Shown: positions 1 to 9,789, counted from the first letter of the stretch. The stretch is DNA of 47,611 nt from an uncultured Fibrobacter sp. (GCA_946402415.1 CAMIWK010000005.1:1-47611), one strand, 5' to 3'. Made by a program: numbers and translations. The notes: generated from the letters alone by a model not told the origin.

Positions 1-2
1 AC

Positions 3-1277
3 GGGATGCTCCTGAACATCTTGAGCCGAGAAACCGACGGCTGCCGCGCCATGCGGAACTTGCTCAAGGACTGCCACGAAAGCGCCGCCAACAAGAAGCT
101 ATTGCAGCATAGGTCATTCCAGCTGTTCCGAAGCCTTGTGGAAAAGAAAATCGTAGAGTTTGTAAAGCCTGTGGCACCCGGCTATAGCCACCTTCGGGTC
201 AACTTGGATCTGCAAGATGACTTTGCCATGAACCAGCCCCTTTCTCTTTATCTGGTAGATACCCTGCCGAAACTGGACAGGGAAAGTCCCGAATACGCGC
301 TAGATGTAATAACCCTTTGCGAATCCATCGTAGAAAATCCTGATGCAATTCTCCGCATCCAGCAGAACAAGGCCCGCAATGCCCGCCTAGACGAGCTCAA
401 GGCCCAGGGCATGGAATTCAACCAGCGCATGGAAGAAATCGAGAAGGTGGAATACCCAAAGCCACTTCGAGATTTTATCTACGATACCTATAACGCCTTT
501 GCTGAAGTCCACCCATGGGTGGATGTAAACGTGGAACCCAAATCTATTGTCCGCGAGATGTTCGAAAACTTCAGCACCTTCAGCGGGTACGTGAAGCAGT
601 ACGGCCTGCAGCGTATGGAAGCGATTCTGCTCCGCCATCTTAACTACGTGTACAAGGTCTTGAGCCAGACCGTTCCCGACGGCTACAAGAACGACGAACT
701 CCGGGAAATGGAAGACTACCTGGGCGATATGATCCGTCGCACCGATTCCAGCCTTTTGGAAGAATGGGAAAAGATGGCCCACCCCGAAGATTACCAAAAG
801 CGTCTGGAAGCAGGCCTCACCGAAGACGAGGCCGAAAAGGCCTTCGGTGCCGACAAGGCCGCTGCCGACATCACCTACGACAAGAAACGCTTCCTCGGCA
901 TGGTACGCCAGCGCATCTTCCAGATTATGGGGAGCCTTGCCAAGCAGGACTTTGCCGCAGTTCTGGACAGCCTAGCCGATGACCTTGCTGAAGGGGAGAT
1001 GCTCACGGACGGTACGGGAAAGCCCTGGACCGAAAATTACCTGATGGAAATCATGGCTGCCTATACCGCCGAGCACCACCGGTTCCGCCTAGACGTAGAA
1101 GGCCGTTCGCTACGCCACACCATCGTCACCTACGAGGGCAACATAATGCATGTTCAGCAGATGCTCCAGGATGAAGAGGATTTCAACGACTGGAGTATGG
1201 ATTTCGAACTGAATTTAGTTGATTGTGGTGAAGCTGGCGTGCCTCTCTTGAAGATGACCCGAATCGGGGAAGCGTAG
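3..1277 (+). CDS. C-terminal part of DEAD/DEAH-box helicase with DUF3516-like domain (5' truncated by window edge)
   Basis: Frame open to the left edge; protein style (RHLNYVYKVLSQTVPDGYKNDELREMEDYLGDMIRRTDSSLLEEWE) recalls the DUF3516 C-terminal domain of helicases. Confidence 0.7.
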   Translation, partial: GMLLNILSRETDGCRAMRNLLKDCHESAANKKLLQHRSFQLFRSLVEKKIVEFVKPVAPGYSHLRVNLDLQDDFAMNQPLSLYLVDTLPKLDRESPEYALDVITLCESIVENPDAILRIQQNKARNARLDELKAQGMEFNQRMEEIEKVEYPKPLRDFIYDTYNAFAEVHPWVDVNVEPKSIVREMFENFSTFSGYVKQYGLQRMEAILLRHLNYVYKVLSQTVPDGYKNDELREMEDYLGDMIRRTDSSLLEEWEKMAHPEDYQKRLEAGLTEDEAEKAFGADKAAADITYDKKRFLGMVRQRIFQIMGSLAKQDFAAVLDSLADDLAEGEMLTDGTGKPWTENYLMEIMAAYTAEHHRFRLDVEGRSLRHTIVTYEGNIMHVQQMLQDEEDFNDWSMDFELNLVDCGEAGVPLLKMTRIGEA

Positions 1278-1320
1278 TTTTTCTATAGTTCAAGAGTAAA
1301 AAGCTCAAGGAGATTGTCCG

Positions 1321-1854
1321 ATGCGTCTATTTGCCTTTTTAATTGCCTTTGCAGTTGCTATGCCCTTTGCCTACGATGGCGATATGGATGTCTATCATGA
1401 AGTCAAGGAAGAACTGGCCTTGGTTAGGGATGGCTACCTTAGCGCCTTGAACGTGGCCATGAACGATGCCAACGAAGGGGATCCCGATGGTTGGTTCAAG
1501 GCTCGCGACAACGGGGAATGCGCCGACTGGGATGACCTGGAATACGCGGGTCCGGAACTGGAGCATTTCAAGCTCACCGAGATTCCCTACGGATTTCAGT
1601 TCAAGGGCCGTCATGGCGCCTACGTTATGGATGTGAAAATCAAGGTGGTTACTCGGGATACCGACATCTTTTACGACATCCAGTACCAGAAGGGCACAAA
1701 CGCCCCGGCCAAAGAAGTCATTGAAGAAATTTTCAAGAATGATCGTAAGGTCTTTTACGACCCCAAGACGCCCTGTACCCGTGAAGCCGTCACCTGCGTA
1801 GGCGAGTACAGCAAGGGCACCCTTGGGACCCTGAAAAAGAAAAAGTCCAAGTAG
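1321..1854 (+). CDS. hypothetical exported protein
   Basis: ORF 177 aa, N-terminal hydrophobic signal MRLFAFLIAFAVAMPFA. Confidence 0.65.
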   Translation: MRLFAFLIAFAVAMPFAYDGDMDVYHEVKEELALVRDGYLSALNVAMNDANEGDPDGWFKARDNGECADWDDLEYAGPELEHFKLTEIPYGFQFKGRHGAYVMDVKIKVVTRDTDIFYDIQYQKGTNAPAKEVIEEIFKNDRKVFYDPKTPCTREAVTCVGEYSKGTLGTLKKKKSK

Positions 1855-1860
1855 GCCTTT

Positions 1861-2607
1861 ATGAAAAGAAAGCCGGCCACAAAGGCTTCGGTAGAAGCCC
1901 GGATTCAGGAGGCCCTGTTCCGCGCTCAGGACCTGAAATTCAAGGCGTTTCACAGCAGGCTGATTCCCACGATTCCTGCGGATACAGTCATCGGCGTGCG
2001 GACACCGGAACTGCGCCGTATCGCAAAGGAATCCGGCTCTGACCCGAACATCGAAAAATTTTTGGATAAGCTCCCGCACAAGTATTACGATGAGAACCAG
2101 GTCCATTCCTTTATCCTGTCGGGCATCAAGGACTTTGATGAATGCCTCCGCCAGGTGGAAAACTTCTTGCCCTTCGTAGATAACTGGGCCACTTGCGACC
2201 AGCTCCGGCCCAAGGTTTTGGGAAGCAAGCCGGAACATCGCGAAAAACTGCTGAAGTCGATAAAGCTCTGGATGCAGGGTAAGCTTGCCTCCGGTAAGCA
2301 GGTCCAAGATGACACCTACGTGGTGCGCTTTGGAATCGAGATGCTCATGACCTACTTTCTGGATAAGGATTTTGATCCGGCCTACCTGAAGAAGGTTGCC
2401 GCCATCCGTCGAGAAGATTACTATGTGAAGATGATGGTGGCCTGGTTTTTTGCCACGGCCCTGGCCAAGCAATACGAGGCTGCGATGCCTTTTATTCAGG
2501 GCCGAAAGCTGGACCCCTGGACCCATAACAAGGCTATCCAGAAGGCTATCGAGAGCTACAGGATTACCCCGGAACAGAAAAAAAGCCTAAAAAGTTTAAG
2601 GCACTAG
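1861..2607 (+). CDS. DNA alkylation repair protein, AlkD-like HEAT-repeat family
   Basis: VRTPELRRIAKE..., HSFILSGIKDFDECLRQVENFLPFVDNWATCDQLRPK..., YYVKMMVAWFFATA typical of the family. Confidence 0.85.
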   Translation: MKRKPATKASVEARIQEALFRAQDLKFKAFHSRLIPTIPADTVIGVRTPELRRIAKESGSDPNIEKFLDKLPHKYYDENQVHSFILSGIKDFDECLRQVENFLPFVDNWATCDQLRPKVLGSKPEHREKLLKSIKLWMQGKLASGKQVQDDTYVVRFGIEMLMTYFLDKDFDPAYLKKVAAIRREDYYVKMMVAWFFATALAKQYEAAMPFIQGRKLDPWTHNKAIQKAIESYRITPEQKKSLKSLRH

Positions 2608-2715
2608 TTTTTTTCCACCTTGATTTTGTAGTTTGTCTGCCGGAATGCTTATGGGCGTTCTTTGGCGGATTCCGCAGGAATCTCTTTTGGATATGCTTTT
2701 CATGGAGGTCCTGCG

Positions 2716-4446
2716 GTGCGAACCCTTGTCTCCCTAGTTGTATTTCTAGCCGTTTTCGCTTTCGGCGCCACGCCGGATTCCTTGGGCACCCTGACCCTGG
2801 ATTTTGTGGATACGCCTGTTCAGGAAGTGGCCCGTTCCCTGTCTCTGGCTTCTGATGTTCCCATTTTGGTCGACGCCTCTGTTGAGCGTCGGGTGACCTT
2901 TCATCTGGAGGGGGTTTCCCTGCTGGAAGGGCTTTCCGCCCTGTGCGAATCCAACGGGCTGGAACTGGTCCAGAAGGAGAACCTGCTTGTTCTTCGGCCA
3001 AAGAAGCATCGCGGGATGAGTCATATCCAGATGCAGGATTCCACCATATCGGTACAGCTCCAGGAAAAGGACGTTCTGGAATTTCTGGAGGAGTACGGTT
3101 CTACTACTGGACTGAACATCTTGTGGAAACCCGGCGTCCAGGGGCGCATTTCCGGAAGCATCCGCAGTCTGCCGCCAGAGAGCGCCTTCCGCTCCCTGAT
3201 GGAGGCCAACGGCTTTCTGGTGGAAAAGAAAAACGGATGCCTGATGGTCCAGGGTTCTGGGACGCAGGCGGGGGAGGCTGGGGCTGGCGGCTCTGCGGAA
3301 CGTTCCCCGAGAATCTGGAAGAACGGGGAGCTGTACGATGCCCATCTAGATGAAGTATCGGTGGGAGAGACCCTGAAGGAACTTGCGGAGCTTGCGGAAC
3401 TGAATCTTGCCCTGTATGGCAACCTGGAAGAAAAGGTCCGTCTGGATTTTACGGCGGTACGGCTCCAGGATTTTCTGCAGCTGCTTTTCCGGGGGAGCCG
3501 CTACACGTTCCAGCTGGATTCGAACACCCTGTCCGTATCGGAGGGAGGTTCCAGGAATCCGCTTTCTACTACGGAGCTCTACCCGCTGAAGCACCTCCAG
3601 TGTGAAAAGGCCCTTCAGCAGCTGGGGAAGATGTTTCCTTCCGGCGAGATGACCATGTCCGAAGTGAAGGAGCAGAATGCGGTGCTGCTCGTAGGGCCGG
3701 CAGACCGGATTCAGGCGGTAAAGGCCATGTTGCAGAAAATAGACGTGCCTATGATGCAGGTGACCCTTTCCTGCGTCATTGTGGAATTCAAGAAGGGCAA
3801 GGCCTTTGAAATCGGGCTTCGGGGAGGTTCTGGCAGGCGTACCAAAGAAGGAGACCTGGGCATAAAGGGCTTTCTGGATTTTCTGGGAAAAGACGCTTCT
3901 GGCAAGGGCGCCGTCGGGAAAATCGGCATGCTGCCGGACCGCTTTGAGCTGGAACTGGCTTCTATGGAGGAGAACAACCAGGCCAAGGTTCTGGCCCGCC
4001 CGAGGCTCACTACGCTGAACGGCAACAAGGCGGAACTGAACGTGACCAACACGGTCTATTACTTGGTAAGCCAGGTCAGTGCCGAAGGTTACCCCATTAC
4101 GGACTACCGCTCCTTCAACGATGGAATATCTCTGGAGCTTACGCCATCTGTAACGCGGGAAGGGGTCATTACTCTGGACGTGGCCCCCGAAATCAAGACG
4201 GCGGGACGCAGCTCCGGTGACGGTCCGCGGGACATCAGCACCCGGAATCTAAAGACGGTGGTGCTTCTGAAGGATGGAGAGACCCTTTGCCTAGGGGGAC
4301 TGGTACGCAAGAACCGCACCGAGGTGCGCACAGCCGTTCCTTTTCTCGGGAGCATACCCTTCATCGGTAGACTTTTCAGCTACGAGAGCGAAGAAGAGGA
4401 GGAAAGCGAGCTTGCCATCTTCATTACGCCGGAGGTGAAGTTCTGA
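2716..4446 (+). CDS. type II/IV secretin (GspD/PilQ-like) with tandem STN-like N domains
   Basis: Likely GTG start giving signal VRTLVSLVVFLAVFAFG; secretin core VTLSCVIVEFKKG..., NNQAKVLARPRLTTLNGNKAELNV..., FLGSIPFIGRLFSYES. Confidence 0.85.
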   Translation: MRTLVSLVVFLAVFAFGATPDSLGTLTLDFVDTPVQEVARSLSLASDVPILVDASVERRVTFHLEGVSLLEGLSALCESNGLELVQKENLLVLRPKKHRGMSHIQMQDSTISVQLQEKDVLEFLEEYGSTTGLNILWKPGVQGRISGSIRSLPPESAFRSLMEANGFLVEKKNGCLMVQGSGTQAGEAGAGGSAERSPRIWKNGELYDAHLDEVSVGETLKELAELAELNLALYGNLEEKVRLDFTAVRLQDFLQLLFRGSRYTFQLDSNTLSVSEGGSRNPLSTTELYPLKHLQCEKALQQLGKMFPSGEMTMSEVKEQNAVLLVGPADRIQAVKAMLQKIDVPMMQVTLSCVIVEFKKGKAFEIGLRGGSGRRTKEGDLGIKGFLDFLGKDASGKGAVGKIGMLPDRFELELASMEENNQAKVLARPRLTTLNGNKAELNVTNTVYYLVSQVSAEGYPITDYRSFNDGISLELTPSVTREGVITLDVAPEIKTAGRSSGDGPRDISTRNLKTVVLLKDGETLCLGGLVRKNRTEVRTAVPFLGSIPFIGRLFSYESEEEEESELAIFITPEVKF

Positions 4447-5465
4447 TGGCCCGCATCCAAGGTGTCCCGGCCAGGATTTGTACTTGGGAACTGGTGACGG
4501 GCTTTGGCCAGAACCTAGCGGAAGAAAGTCTGATGGAATTTTTCCATAGGGATTTTCCGGAAGTTGAGAAGACTCCGAAATTCTGGAGGATGGTATCCTT
4601 CAACTCATCGGAGGGCCGTCACCACCGTTACCTGGTGATTCTTGCAGATCGGGAAAACCAGCGTGGTAGACGGGAGCTGCCTGCGTCCCTATTCCTGTTT
4701 GCTTGTGCCGACGAGCAGATGCGTTCTCGGGAAGGGCACGAAAACTTCCGTTATGCGGCGATTGTGGATGGGGTGCTGTACATACTGGTCTTTTACGAAG
4801 GGCGATTGTGCCATTGGTCTGAAGAACGGGGCTACGGTGGCCCGCAGGGAACGCCTCTTGCATTGGAACGTCTTGCGAAGATGGATGAGTTCCTGCACCA
4901 GGATCCGCTTTTCTCGCAGGCGTCTTCTTTTTGCTGTGGGAATCTGGAAAAGCCGGATGTGAATTTCCAGGCCCCTGCCGATTCCTGGATGTTAAAATTT
5001 CGGAAGGCCACCCGGGACCCGTTCTGGAAAGGCTTGCATCTGGAACCCAGAAGGCCCTGGAAACGGTTCGCCCTGTCTATAATACTATTTTTCTCAATGA
5101 TGACAGCGGGATTTTTGGCATGGGAAAATCTTGATACCGGGTGCGGGAAACTTCTCGGTCCTGAAGCTCCTATGCTTACTCCACCCGCGACAGAACCCAT
5201 ATCAAAAAAAACGGGACCAAAGGCCCTTGTGAAAGGCCGGCTCCCGAGAAATGGGACTGTGGCTCCCGAATGCGTAAAGCCAGCTCTGGTAATTCAGGGA
5301 ATCATCGGTAGCCGTCTGTTCTCGGGAGAGGTGGATGGCGAAAGGGTTATGAAAAGGACCGGAGATTCTCTGGGAGCGTACCGTGTAAAGTCTGTGCTTC
5401 GGGAACGGGTTGTGCTGGAATGCGGAGGTAGGGAATGGGAGGTGCTCAATGGCGCTACATTCTAG
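4446..5465 (+). CDS. bitopic inner-membrane protein: cytoplasmic domain, one TM, periplasmic GspC/PilP HR-like C-terminus
   Basis: TM RFALSIILFFSMMTAGFLAW; C-terminus IIGSRLFSGEVDGERVMKRTGDSLGAYRVKSVLRERVVLECGGREWEV; overlaps the secretin stop. Confidence 0.55.
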   Translation: MARIQGVPARICTWELVTGFGQNLAEESLMEFFHRDFPEVEKTPKFWRMVSFNSSEGRHHRYLVILADRENQRGRRELPASLFLFACADEQMRSREGHENFRYAAIVDGVLYILVFYEGRLCHWSEERGYGGPQGTPLALERLAKMDEFLHQDPLFSQASSFCCGNLEKPDVNFQAPADSWMLKFRKATRDPFWKGLHLEPRRPWKRFALSIILFFSMMTAGFLAWENLDTGCGKLLGPEAPMLTPPATEPISKKTGPKALVKGRLPRNGTVAPECVKPALVIQGIIGSRLFSGEVDGERVMKRTGDSLGAYRVKSVLRERVVLECGGREWEVLNGATF

Positions 5466-6252
5466 TTCCCGCGGGTTCGTGTTGCCCCTGGTGGCGATAC
5501 TGCTGTTTTCATTGACGCTACTTTTTACCACCCTTCTGAAATCGGCGGGCTGGCTGAACCCTGCACTGGGTCGCTATAAGGCGGATTTTGAAAATTTCTA
5601 TAAGGCGGAATCGGCAGTGATGCTCCATATGCAGGGATTTCCGTCGGATTACTATCCGGAATTGCCCCCTGTACAGTCGGAGCCCTTTGGGCCATGGGAA
5701 AAAATCTGTGCTGCGGAAATCTGCTTCTTGGCCGGTGCGGAGCCCCACAGCGTCTCTTTGTGGGAATGGAGCTATGGAGCCTCGGATTACAGGCTCGACC
5801 TGGAAAAGAGAATCCAGGAAAGTGCAAAGGACTCCTTGTACGGGAACAAGCGTTATTTCCAGGGGTCCTTGTTTATGTCGGCAGTGGTCCATCAGGGCGA
5901 CTTGGAGATGGACTTCTCGGATAGCGTGCAGTCGGCCAGCTTCTGGGTGGATGGAAATGTCCTTGTTCGGGGAAAGGCCCGCTTCGATACGCTTCGCCTG
6001 TATACCCTTGGGGACGTTGTCTTTCAGGGAGAGGTTTCTGTCGGGTATCTGGAACTAGTTTCCCGCGGGAATTTCCGGGCGGAAGATGACGCTCGTTTTA
6101 GTGGGGTTGCCCTGGTCTCCAGTTTTCAGATGGAGGACCGCGCCAAGGGACTGTTCCCCATCGTCATGGTGTCTGCCTGGGGAGAGATATTTGACGGATC
6201 TATACTCCCCGCCTTCGTTGAGGGCCGGCGAAAAATCTGGGGGCGCCTATGA
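5449..6252 (+). CDS. PilX-N-like minor pilin with repetitive beta-type domain
   Basis: SRGFVLPLVAILLFSLTLLFTTLL N-terminus, then VDGNVLVRGKARFDTLRLYTLGDVVFQGEVSVGYLELVSRGNFRAEDDARFSG repeats; ATG after GGAGGT. Confidence 0.55.
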   Translation: MALHSSSRGFVLPLVAILLFSLTLLFTTLLKSAGWLNPALGRYKADFENFYKAESAVMLHMQGFPSDYYPELPPVQSEPFGPWEKICAAEICFLAGAEPHSVSLWEWSYGASDYRLDLEKRIQESAKDSLYGNKRYFQGSLFMSAVVHQGDLEMDFSDSVQSASFWVDGNVLVRGKARFDTLRLYTLGDVVFQGEVSVGYLELVSRGNFRAEDDARFSGVALVSSFQMEDRAKGLFPIVMVSAWGEIFDGSILPAFVEGRRKIWGRL

Positions 6253-6635
6253 AACGGGGCTTTACCCTGATGGAGGTGCTGGTGGCTGCAGTCATCCTTG
6301 CCATAGGAGCGGCGGGTATCGGGCACGTCATCGTTGGATTCGTGCAGATTAAGGACCGGGAGGCCAAAAAAGGCCTGGCACTTCTCACGGCGGTGGAGTT
6401 GATGGAAGAACAGGTGGCCTCGCCAAGCCCTTGCGTTAAGCCCAAGCGCGACGAGGCCGACACGAGTAGGTTCGTTTTGCCTGTTTCGCGACAAGGCTTA
6501 GACTTTACCTTGTCTTTTGAACGAGTCCCCGGAGGGGCGCCCCTGCAATGGGCTAGCGTCCACGAAACGTCTGGACGGTGGGACAACTTGACACTAAAGA
6601 GGATTGTGAGATGCGTAGAGACGGATTCACCTTGA
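6249..6635 (+). CDS. type IV prepilin-like minor pilin (PilV/GspI-like)
   Basis: KRGFTLMEVLVAAVILAIGAAGIGHV class III prepilin signal. Confidence 0.8.
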   Translation: MKRGFTLMEVLVAAVILAIGAAGIGHVIVGFVQIKDREAKKGLALLTAVELMEEQVASPSPCVKPKRDEADTSRFVLPVSRQGLDFTLSFERVPGGAPLQWASVHETSGRWDNLTLKRIVRCVETDSP

Positions 6636-6835
6636 TGGAACTGATGGTGGCCATGGCCTGCGCGGGAATCATCACGCTGGTGGCCCTTGGCGTATGGAAA
6701 AACCTGCACGGGGACTATGTCCTCTTGCAGAGGAACTATCAGGCCAGTTCCAAGCAACTTTTACAGGATTTGGGACAAACTAAAAATCGGATCGTGGATA
6801 ACCCCGATCCGAATACAATCCAATCTCGTTTTTGA
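6611..6835 (+). CDS. short type IV prepilin-like protein (74 aa)
   Basis: MRRDGFTLMELMVAMACAGIITLVALGVWK prepilin signal; overlaps previous gene. Confidence 0.75.
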   Translation: MRRDGFTLMELMVAMACAGIITLVALGVWKNLHGDYVLLQRNYQASSKQLLQDLGQTKNRIVDNPDPNTIQSRF

Positions 6836-6838
6836 ATC

Positions 6839-8368
6839 TTAGCCGTTCTTCTTGGCCCTGTGCATCTCGATGATGTTTCCGATGTAGTGCATAAAGGAGA
6901 GCACGCTCACCGAAAGGAAGCCCACAGAATAGAGGGCGAGGAAAGGCCCGATGATAAATTTCTGGGCACCGATATACTCTAGTAGACCGAAGATACAGTA
7001 GACTCCCACCGCCAGTTCGATAACGGCCTGCCAGGGGAACTTCTGGGCGTAGTGGCTCTTGGCCTTTTTCTTGGAGCCGCCGCTCTTGGGGGTGCGGACA
7101 AAGCTGCCCTTGGACCCGATAACGGCGGAGAATACGGCGCGGGAGTTGCTCACGGCAATGCCAACGCCCAGCGCCATCAGAATAGGCAGGCTGAGCAGAC
7201 GGATTTTCCAGCCGGTATAGCCGGAGCAGCGCTGGGCCACAAAGTAAAGTACAGAAGGAGCGATAGCGGCAAGGAAGATAAAGCTGAAGCCGACGGTGTA
7301 GGCCCAGCCCGGCAGGTGAGCCACCGGCTCAAAGAAGGCGAGCAGAGGCCATGCGCAGAGGGCGGTAAAGAGCATACAGGGGTGAATCGAGTAGTGGGTC
7401 GTATGCAAGATGGCGCCAATCTTCACGCGGAAAGGAACCTTGGACTTGAGCACCCGAGGCAAAATCTTGATGGCGGTCTGGATAGAGCCCTTGGCCCAGC
7501 GGAACTGTTGGGCCTTGAAGGCGTTGATGTCGTTGGGGAGTTCGGCGGGCACAATCACGTCGAACACGAACTTCATCTTCCAGCCGGCCAGCTGGCTACG
7601 GTAGGAGAGGTCCATGTCTTCGGTCAGGGTGTCGCCTTCCCAGCCGCCACCGCCGTAGATGGCCTGCTTGCGCCACACGCCTGCGGTACCGTTGAAGTTC
7701 ATGAAGAGCTTGCCCCAGCTACGGGCGGACTGTTCCACCACGAAGTGTCCGTCGATACCGATGGACTGGGCGAGCGTAAGACCGGACTCGGTGCGGTTTA
7801 GGTGGCCCCAACGTCCCTGGACCAGGCCGATCTTCTCGTCCATCACCAGGTAGGGAATGGTCTTCAGCAAAAAGTCTTTTTCGGGCACAAAGTCGGCGTC
7901 GAAGATGGCGAGGAAATCGCCCTTGGCCACTTCCATAGCCTCCTTGAGGGCGCCCGCCTTGAATTCGGAGCGGTTCGTACGGTGGATAAGCTTGATGTCG
8001 TAGCCCTTGGCGGCCAGTTCCTCCACCTTCTTCTTGGCTACTTCGTAGCATTCGTCGGTGGAATCATCCAGGACCTGGATTTCGTGCTTGTCTTTGGGGT
8101 AGTCGATAGCGCAGACCGCCTCTAGTAGTCGCTCCACGCAGTTTGCCTCGTTGAACACGGGCAGTTGGGTGGTGACCTGGGGAAGGTCCGCCATGGAATG
8201 TTCGCGGTAAAACTGGAGAATGTTCTTGCGGTCGGTAAGACGGGTTTTTCGGCTATTTTTTAAAAACAGGTAAATACTGTAATAGCAACTAAAACCGTAA
8301 ATGACCAAGCCAACGCCTGCGATGACATATATGACGAACATCGCATAGAGTAGGACACTGTTTATCAT
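6839..8368 (-). CDS. processive family 2 glycosyltransferase (cellulose synthase-like)
   Basis: DDSTD, DADFVP, TEDMDLSYR and QQFRWAKGS motifs plus several TM segments. Confidence 0.9.
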   Translation of the reverse strand: MINSVLLYAMFVIYVIAGVGLVIYGFSCYYSIYLFLKNSRKTRLTDRKNILQFYREHSMADLPQVTTQLPVFNEANCVERLLEAVCAIDYPKDKHEIQVLDDSTDECYEVAKKKVEELAAKGYDIKLIHRTNRSEFKAGALKEAMEVAKGDFLAIFDADFVPEKDFLLKTIPYLVMDEKIGLVQGRWGHLNRTESGLTLAQSIGIDGHFVVEQSARSWGKLFMNFNGTAGVWRKQAIYGGGGWEGDTLTEDMDLSYRSQLAGWKMKFVFDVIVPAELPNDINAFKAQQFRWAKGSIQTAIKILPRVLKSKVPFRVKIGAILHTTHYSIHPCMLFTALCAWPLLAFFEPVAHLPGWAYTVGFSFIFLAAIAPSVLYFVAQRCSGYTGWKIRLLSLPILMALGVGIAVSNSRAVFSAVIGSKGSFVRTPKSGGSKKKAKSHYAQKFPWQAVIELAVGVYCIFGLLEYIGAQKFIIGPFLALYSVGFLSVSVLSFMHYIGNIIEMHRAKKNG

Positions 8369-8535
8369 AATTTCAAAAACCTTTGCATACTTGAATGCTT
8401 GACGCCAATTATAGAAAGGTTAACAAAACTTTTCTACACCTTATACGATTTTTTTGATAGTTTTTTTATCGCTTTTGGAAATTTTGAAAAAAAAGAAATT
8501 TTTCTCGGTTTTACCCCTTGACAAGGCACCGCCAG

Positions 8536-9054
8536 ATGGACAAAAATCCGCTTTTAGTTTGGGTTGAAAACAACCGGAAAAAAGAGGGCTTCGGCAAGTC
8601 CCTGGTCCAGCTTTTGGGGTATGCCTGCACGGACTGGATCCGCAGGGAGTGTTCTGCAAGTCTTACCGGCACCGATGGTCTATCCTGGTTCTTGGCCAAG
8701 ACTCCTTCTGAATATCCCATAGGGGAGTGGGTGCAGAGTCCGGAAGAACATGCGGAGGCCATCGTGGACTTTTGCGAGCGGTCCAAGACGGCTCCCATTC
8801 CGGAGAGCCTGAAGATGGAGTTTCCGAAGGTGCTGGACTTGCGGGGCGTGGCCTGCCCCGGGAACTCGGTCCGGTCCCGCTTGGTGATGGCGGGGTTCCC
8901 GGCAGGCAGAGAACTCGACATCTACCTAGATGAGGGCTCGCCCATAGAAAACGTGCCTGGGGCTCTGGTGGCCGACGGCATAAAGGTGCTTTCCCGAAAG
9001 AAAACGGGAAATTATTGGACCCTGACGGTGGTCAAGCCAATAAACAAAGTGTAG
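8536..9054 (+). CDS. TusA-family domain protein with about 100-aa N-terminal extension
   Basis: C-terminus VLDLRGVACPGNSVRSRLVMAGFPAGRELDIYLDEGSPIENVPGALVADGIKVL resembles sulfite-reductase-associated TusA-like domains. Confidence 0.6.
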   Translation: MDKNPLLVWVENNRKKEGFGKSLVQLLGYACTDWIRRECSASLTGTDGLSWFLAKTPSEYPIGEWVQSPEEHAEAIVDFCERSKTAPIPESLKMEFPKVLDLRGVACPGNSVRSRLVMAGFPAGRELDIYLDEGSPIENVPGALVADGIKVLSRKKTGNYWTLTVVKPINKV

Positions 9055-9071
9055 ATTGTAGGTAAAATGCC

Positions 9072-9130
9072 CACTCAAGCGTCATCCTGGACTGAGTGAA
9101 TCACTCAAACGTCATCCTCGACTGAGTGAA
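9072..9130. repeat. two tandem 29-bp copies (30-bp spacing), each with CACTCA...TGAGTG dyad
   Basis: CACTCAAGCGTCATCCTGGACTGAGTGAA and CACTCAAACGTCATCCTCGACTGAGTGAA. Confidence 0.9.
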
Positions 9131-9194
9131 ACGAAGGAGGGGATCCAGGGACTTAGGGACTAGCATCAAGGGGACTGTTTTAGGAGCGAGAAAT

Positions 9195-9779
9195 TTGGAA
9201 AACCGGATTCTGATAATCGGTGATGAACTGCTCGGAAGCGAGGGCGAGGCTGCCTTCCGCTGTTCCGAGATGCTCCTGTGCGCAGAGCCCAACCGGCCCA
9301 TGCAGTTTTCCATCAACGCTCCCGTGCTGCTCTCTATCCCGCAGCTCTTTGCACGGGCGTCTTCTGACATCATCGGCAAGAAGGCCGGACGCATTGTCCT
9401 GGGCCTTGGCCTAAACGACTTGATGCGGGAACGGGGCATGGGGGAGGTGGTGGCGGAGCACTACCGCACCCTGCTGGATGAGCTTCTGAAAAAGACCCAG
9501 TCCGACCTGGACCTGCTGACTATTCCTACCGAAATGCTTCCTGATGGGGGCGACCAGGTGGAGGTGCTGAACCAGGCCATCCGGGGCTTTGTGAGTATGG
9601 CGCCAGACCGTGTGGGAATCTTTGACTGGGAAGCCCATGTGCAAAACTTTCAGGCCAAACAGGAGGAACGGGGCAAGTTTGGCCGTAGCCTTTTCTCGGA
9701 GGCCTCTAAACCCACCTCTTTGTGCGTGACCCTGCTATCTATGTTCCTTGAAGATTGTATATTAAAAGAGTTGAAGTAA
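9195..9779 (+). CDS. hypothetical protein, SGNH/GDSL-hydrolase-like
   Basis: NRILIIGDELLGSEGE... GRIVLGLGLNDLM pattern; TTG start chosen so that the ORF does not include the upstream repeat. Confidence 0.45.
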   Translation: MENRILIIGDELLGSEGEAAFRCSEMLLCAEPNRPMQFSINAPVLLSIPQLFARASSDIIGKKAGRIVLGLGLNDLMRERGMGEVVAEHYRTLLDELLKKTQSDLDLLTIPTEMLPDGGDQVEVLNQAIRGFVSMAPDRVGIFDWEAHVQNFQAKQEERGKFGRSLFSEASKPTSLCVTLLSMFLEDCILKELK

Positions 9780-9789
9780 AGGAGTTACC

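Noticed and set aside
1339-2526. 395-aa minus-strand ORF
   Set aside because: Antisense to two well-supported plus-strand genes
7052-7801. 249-aa plus-strand ORF
   Set aside because: Shadow ORF opposite the GT2 gene
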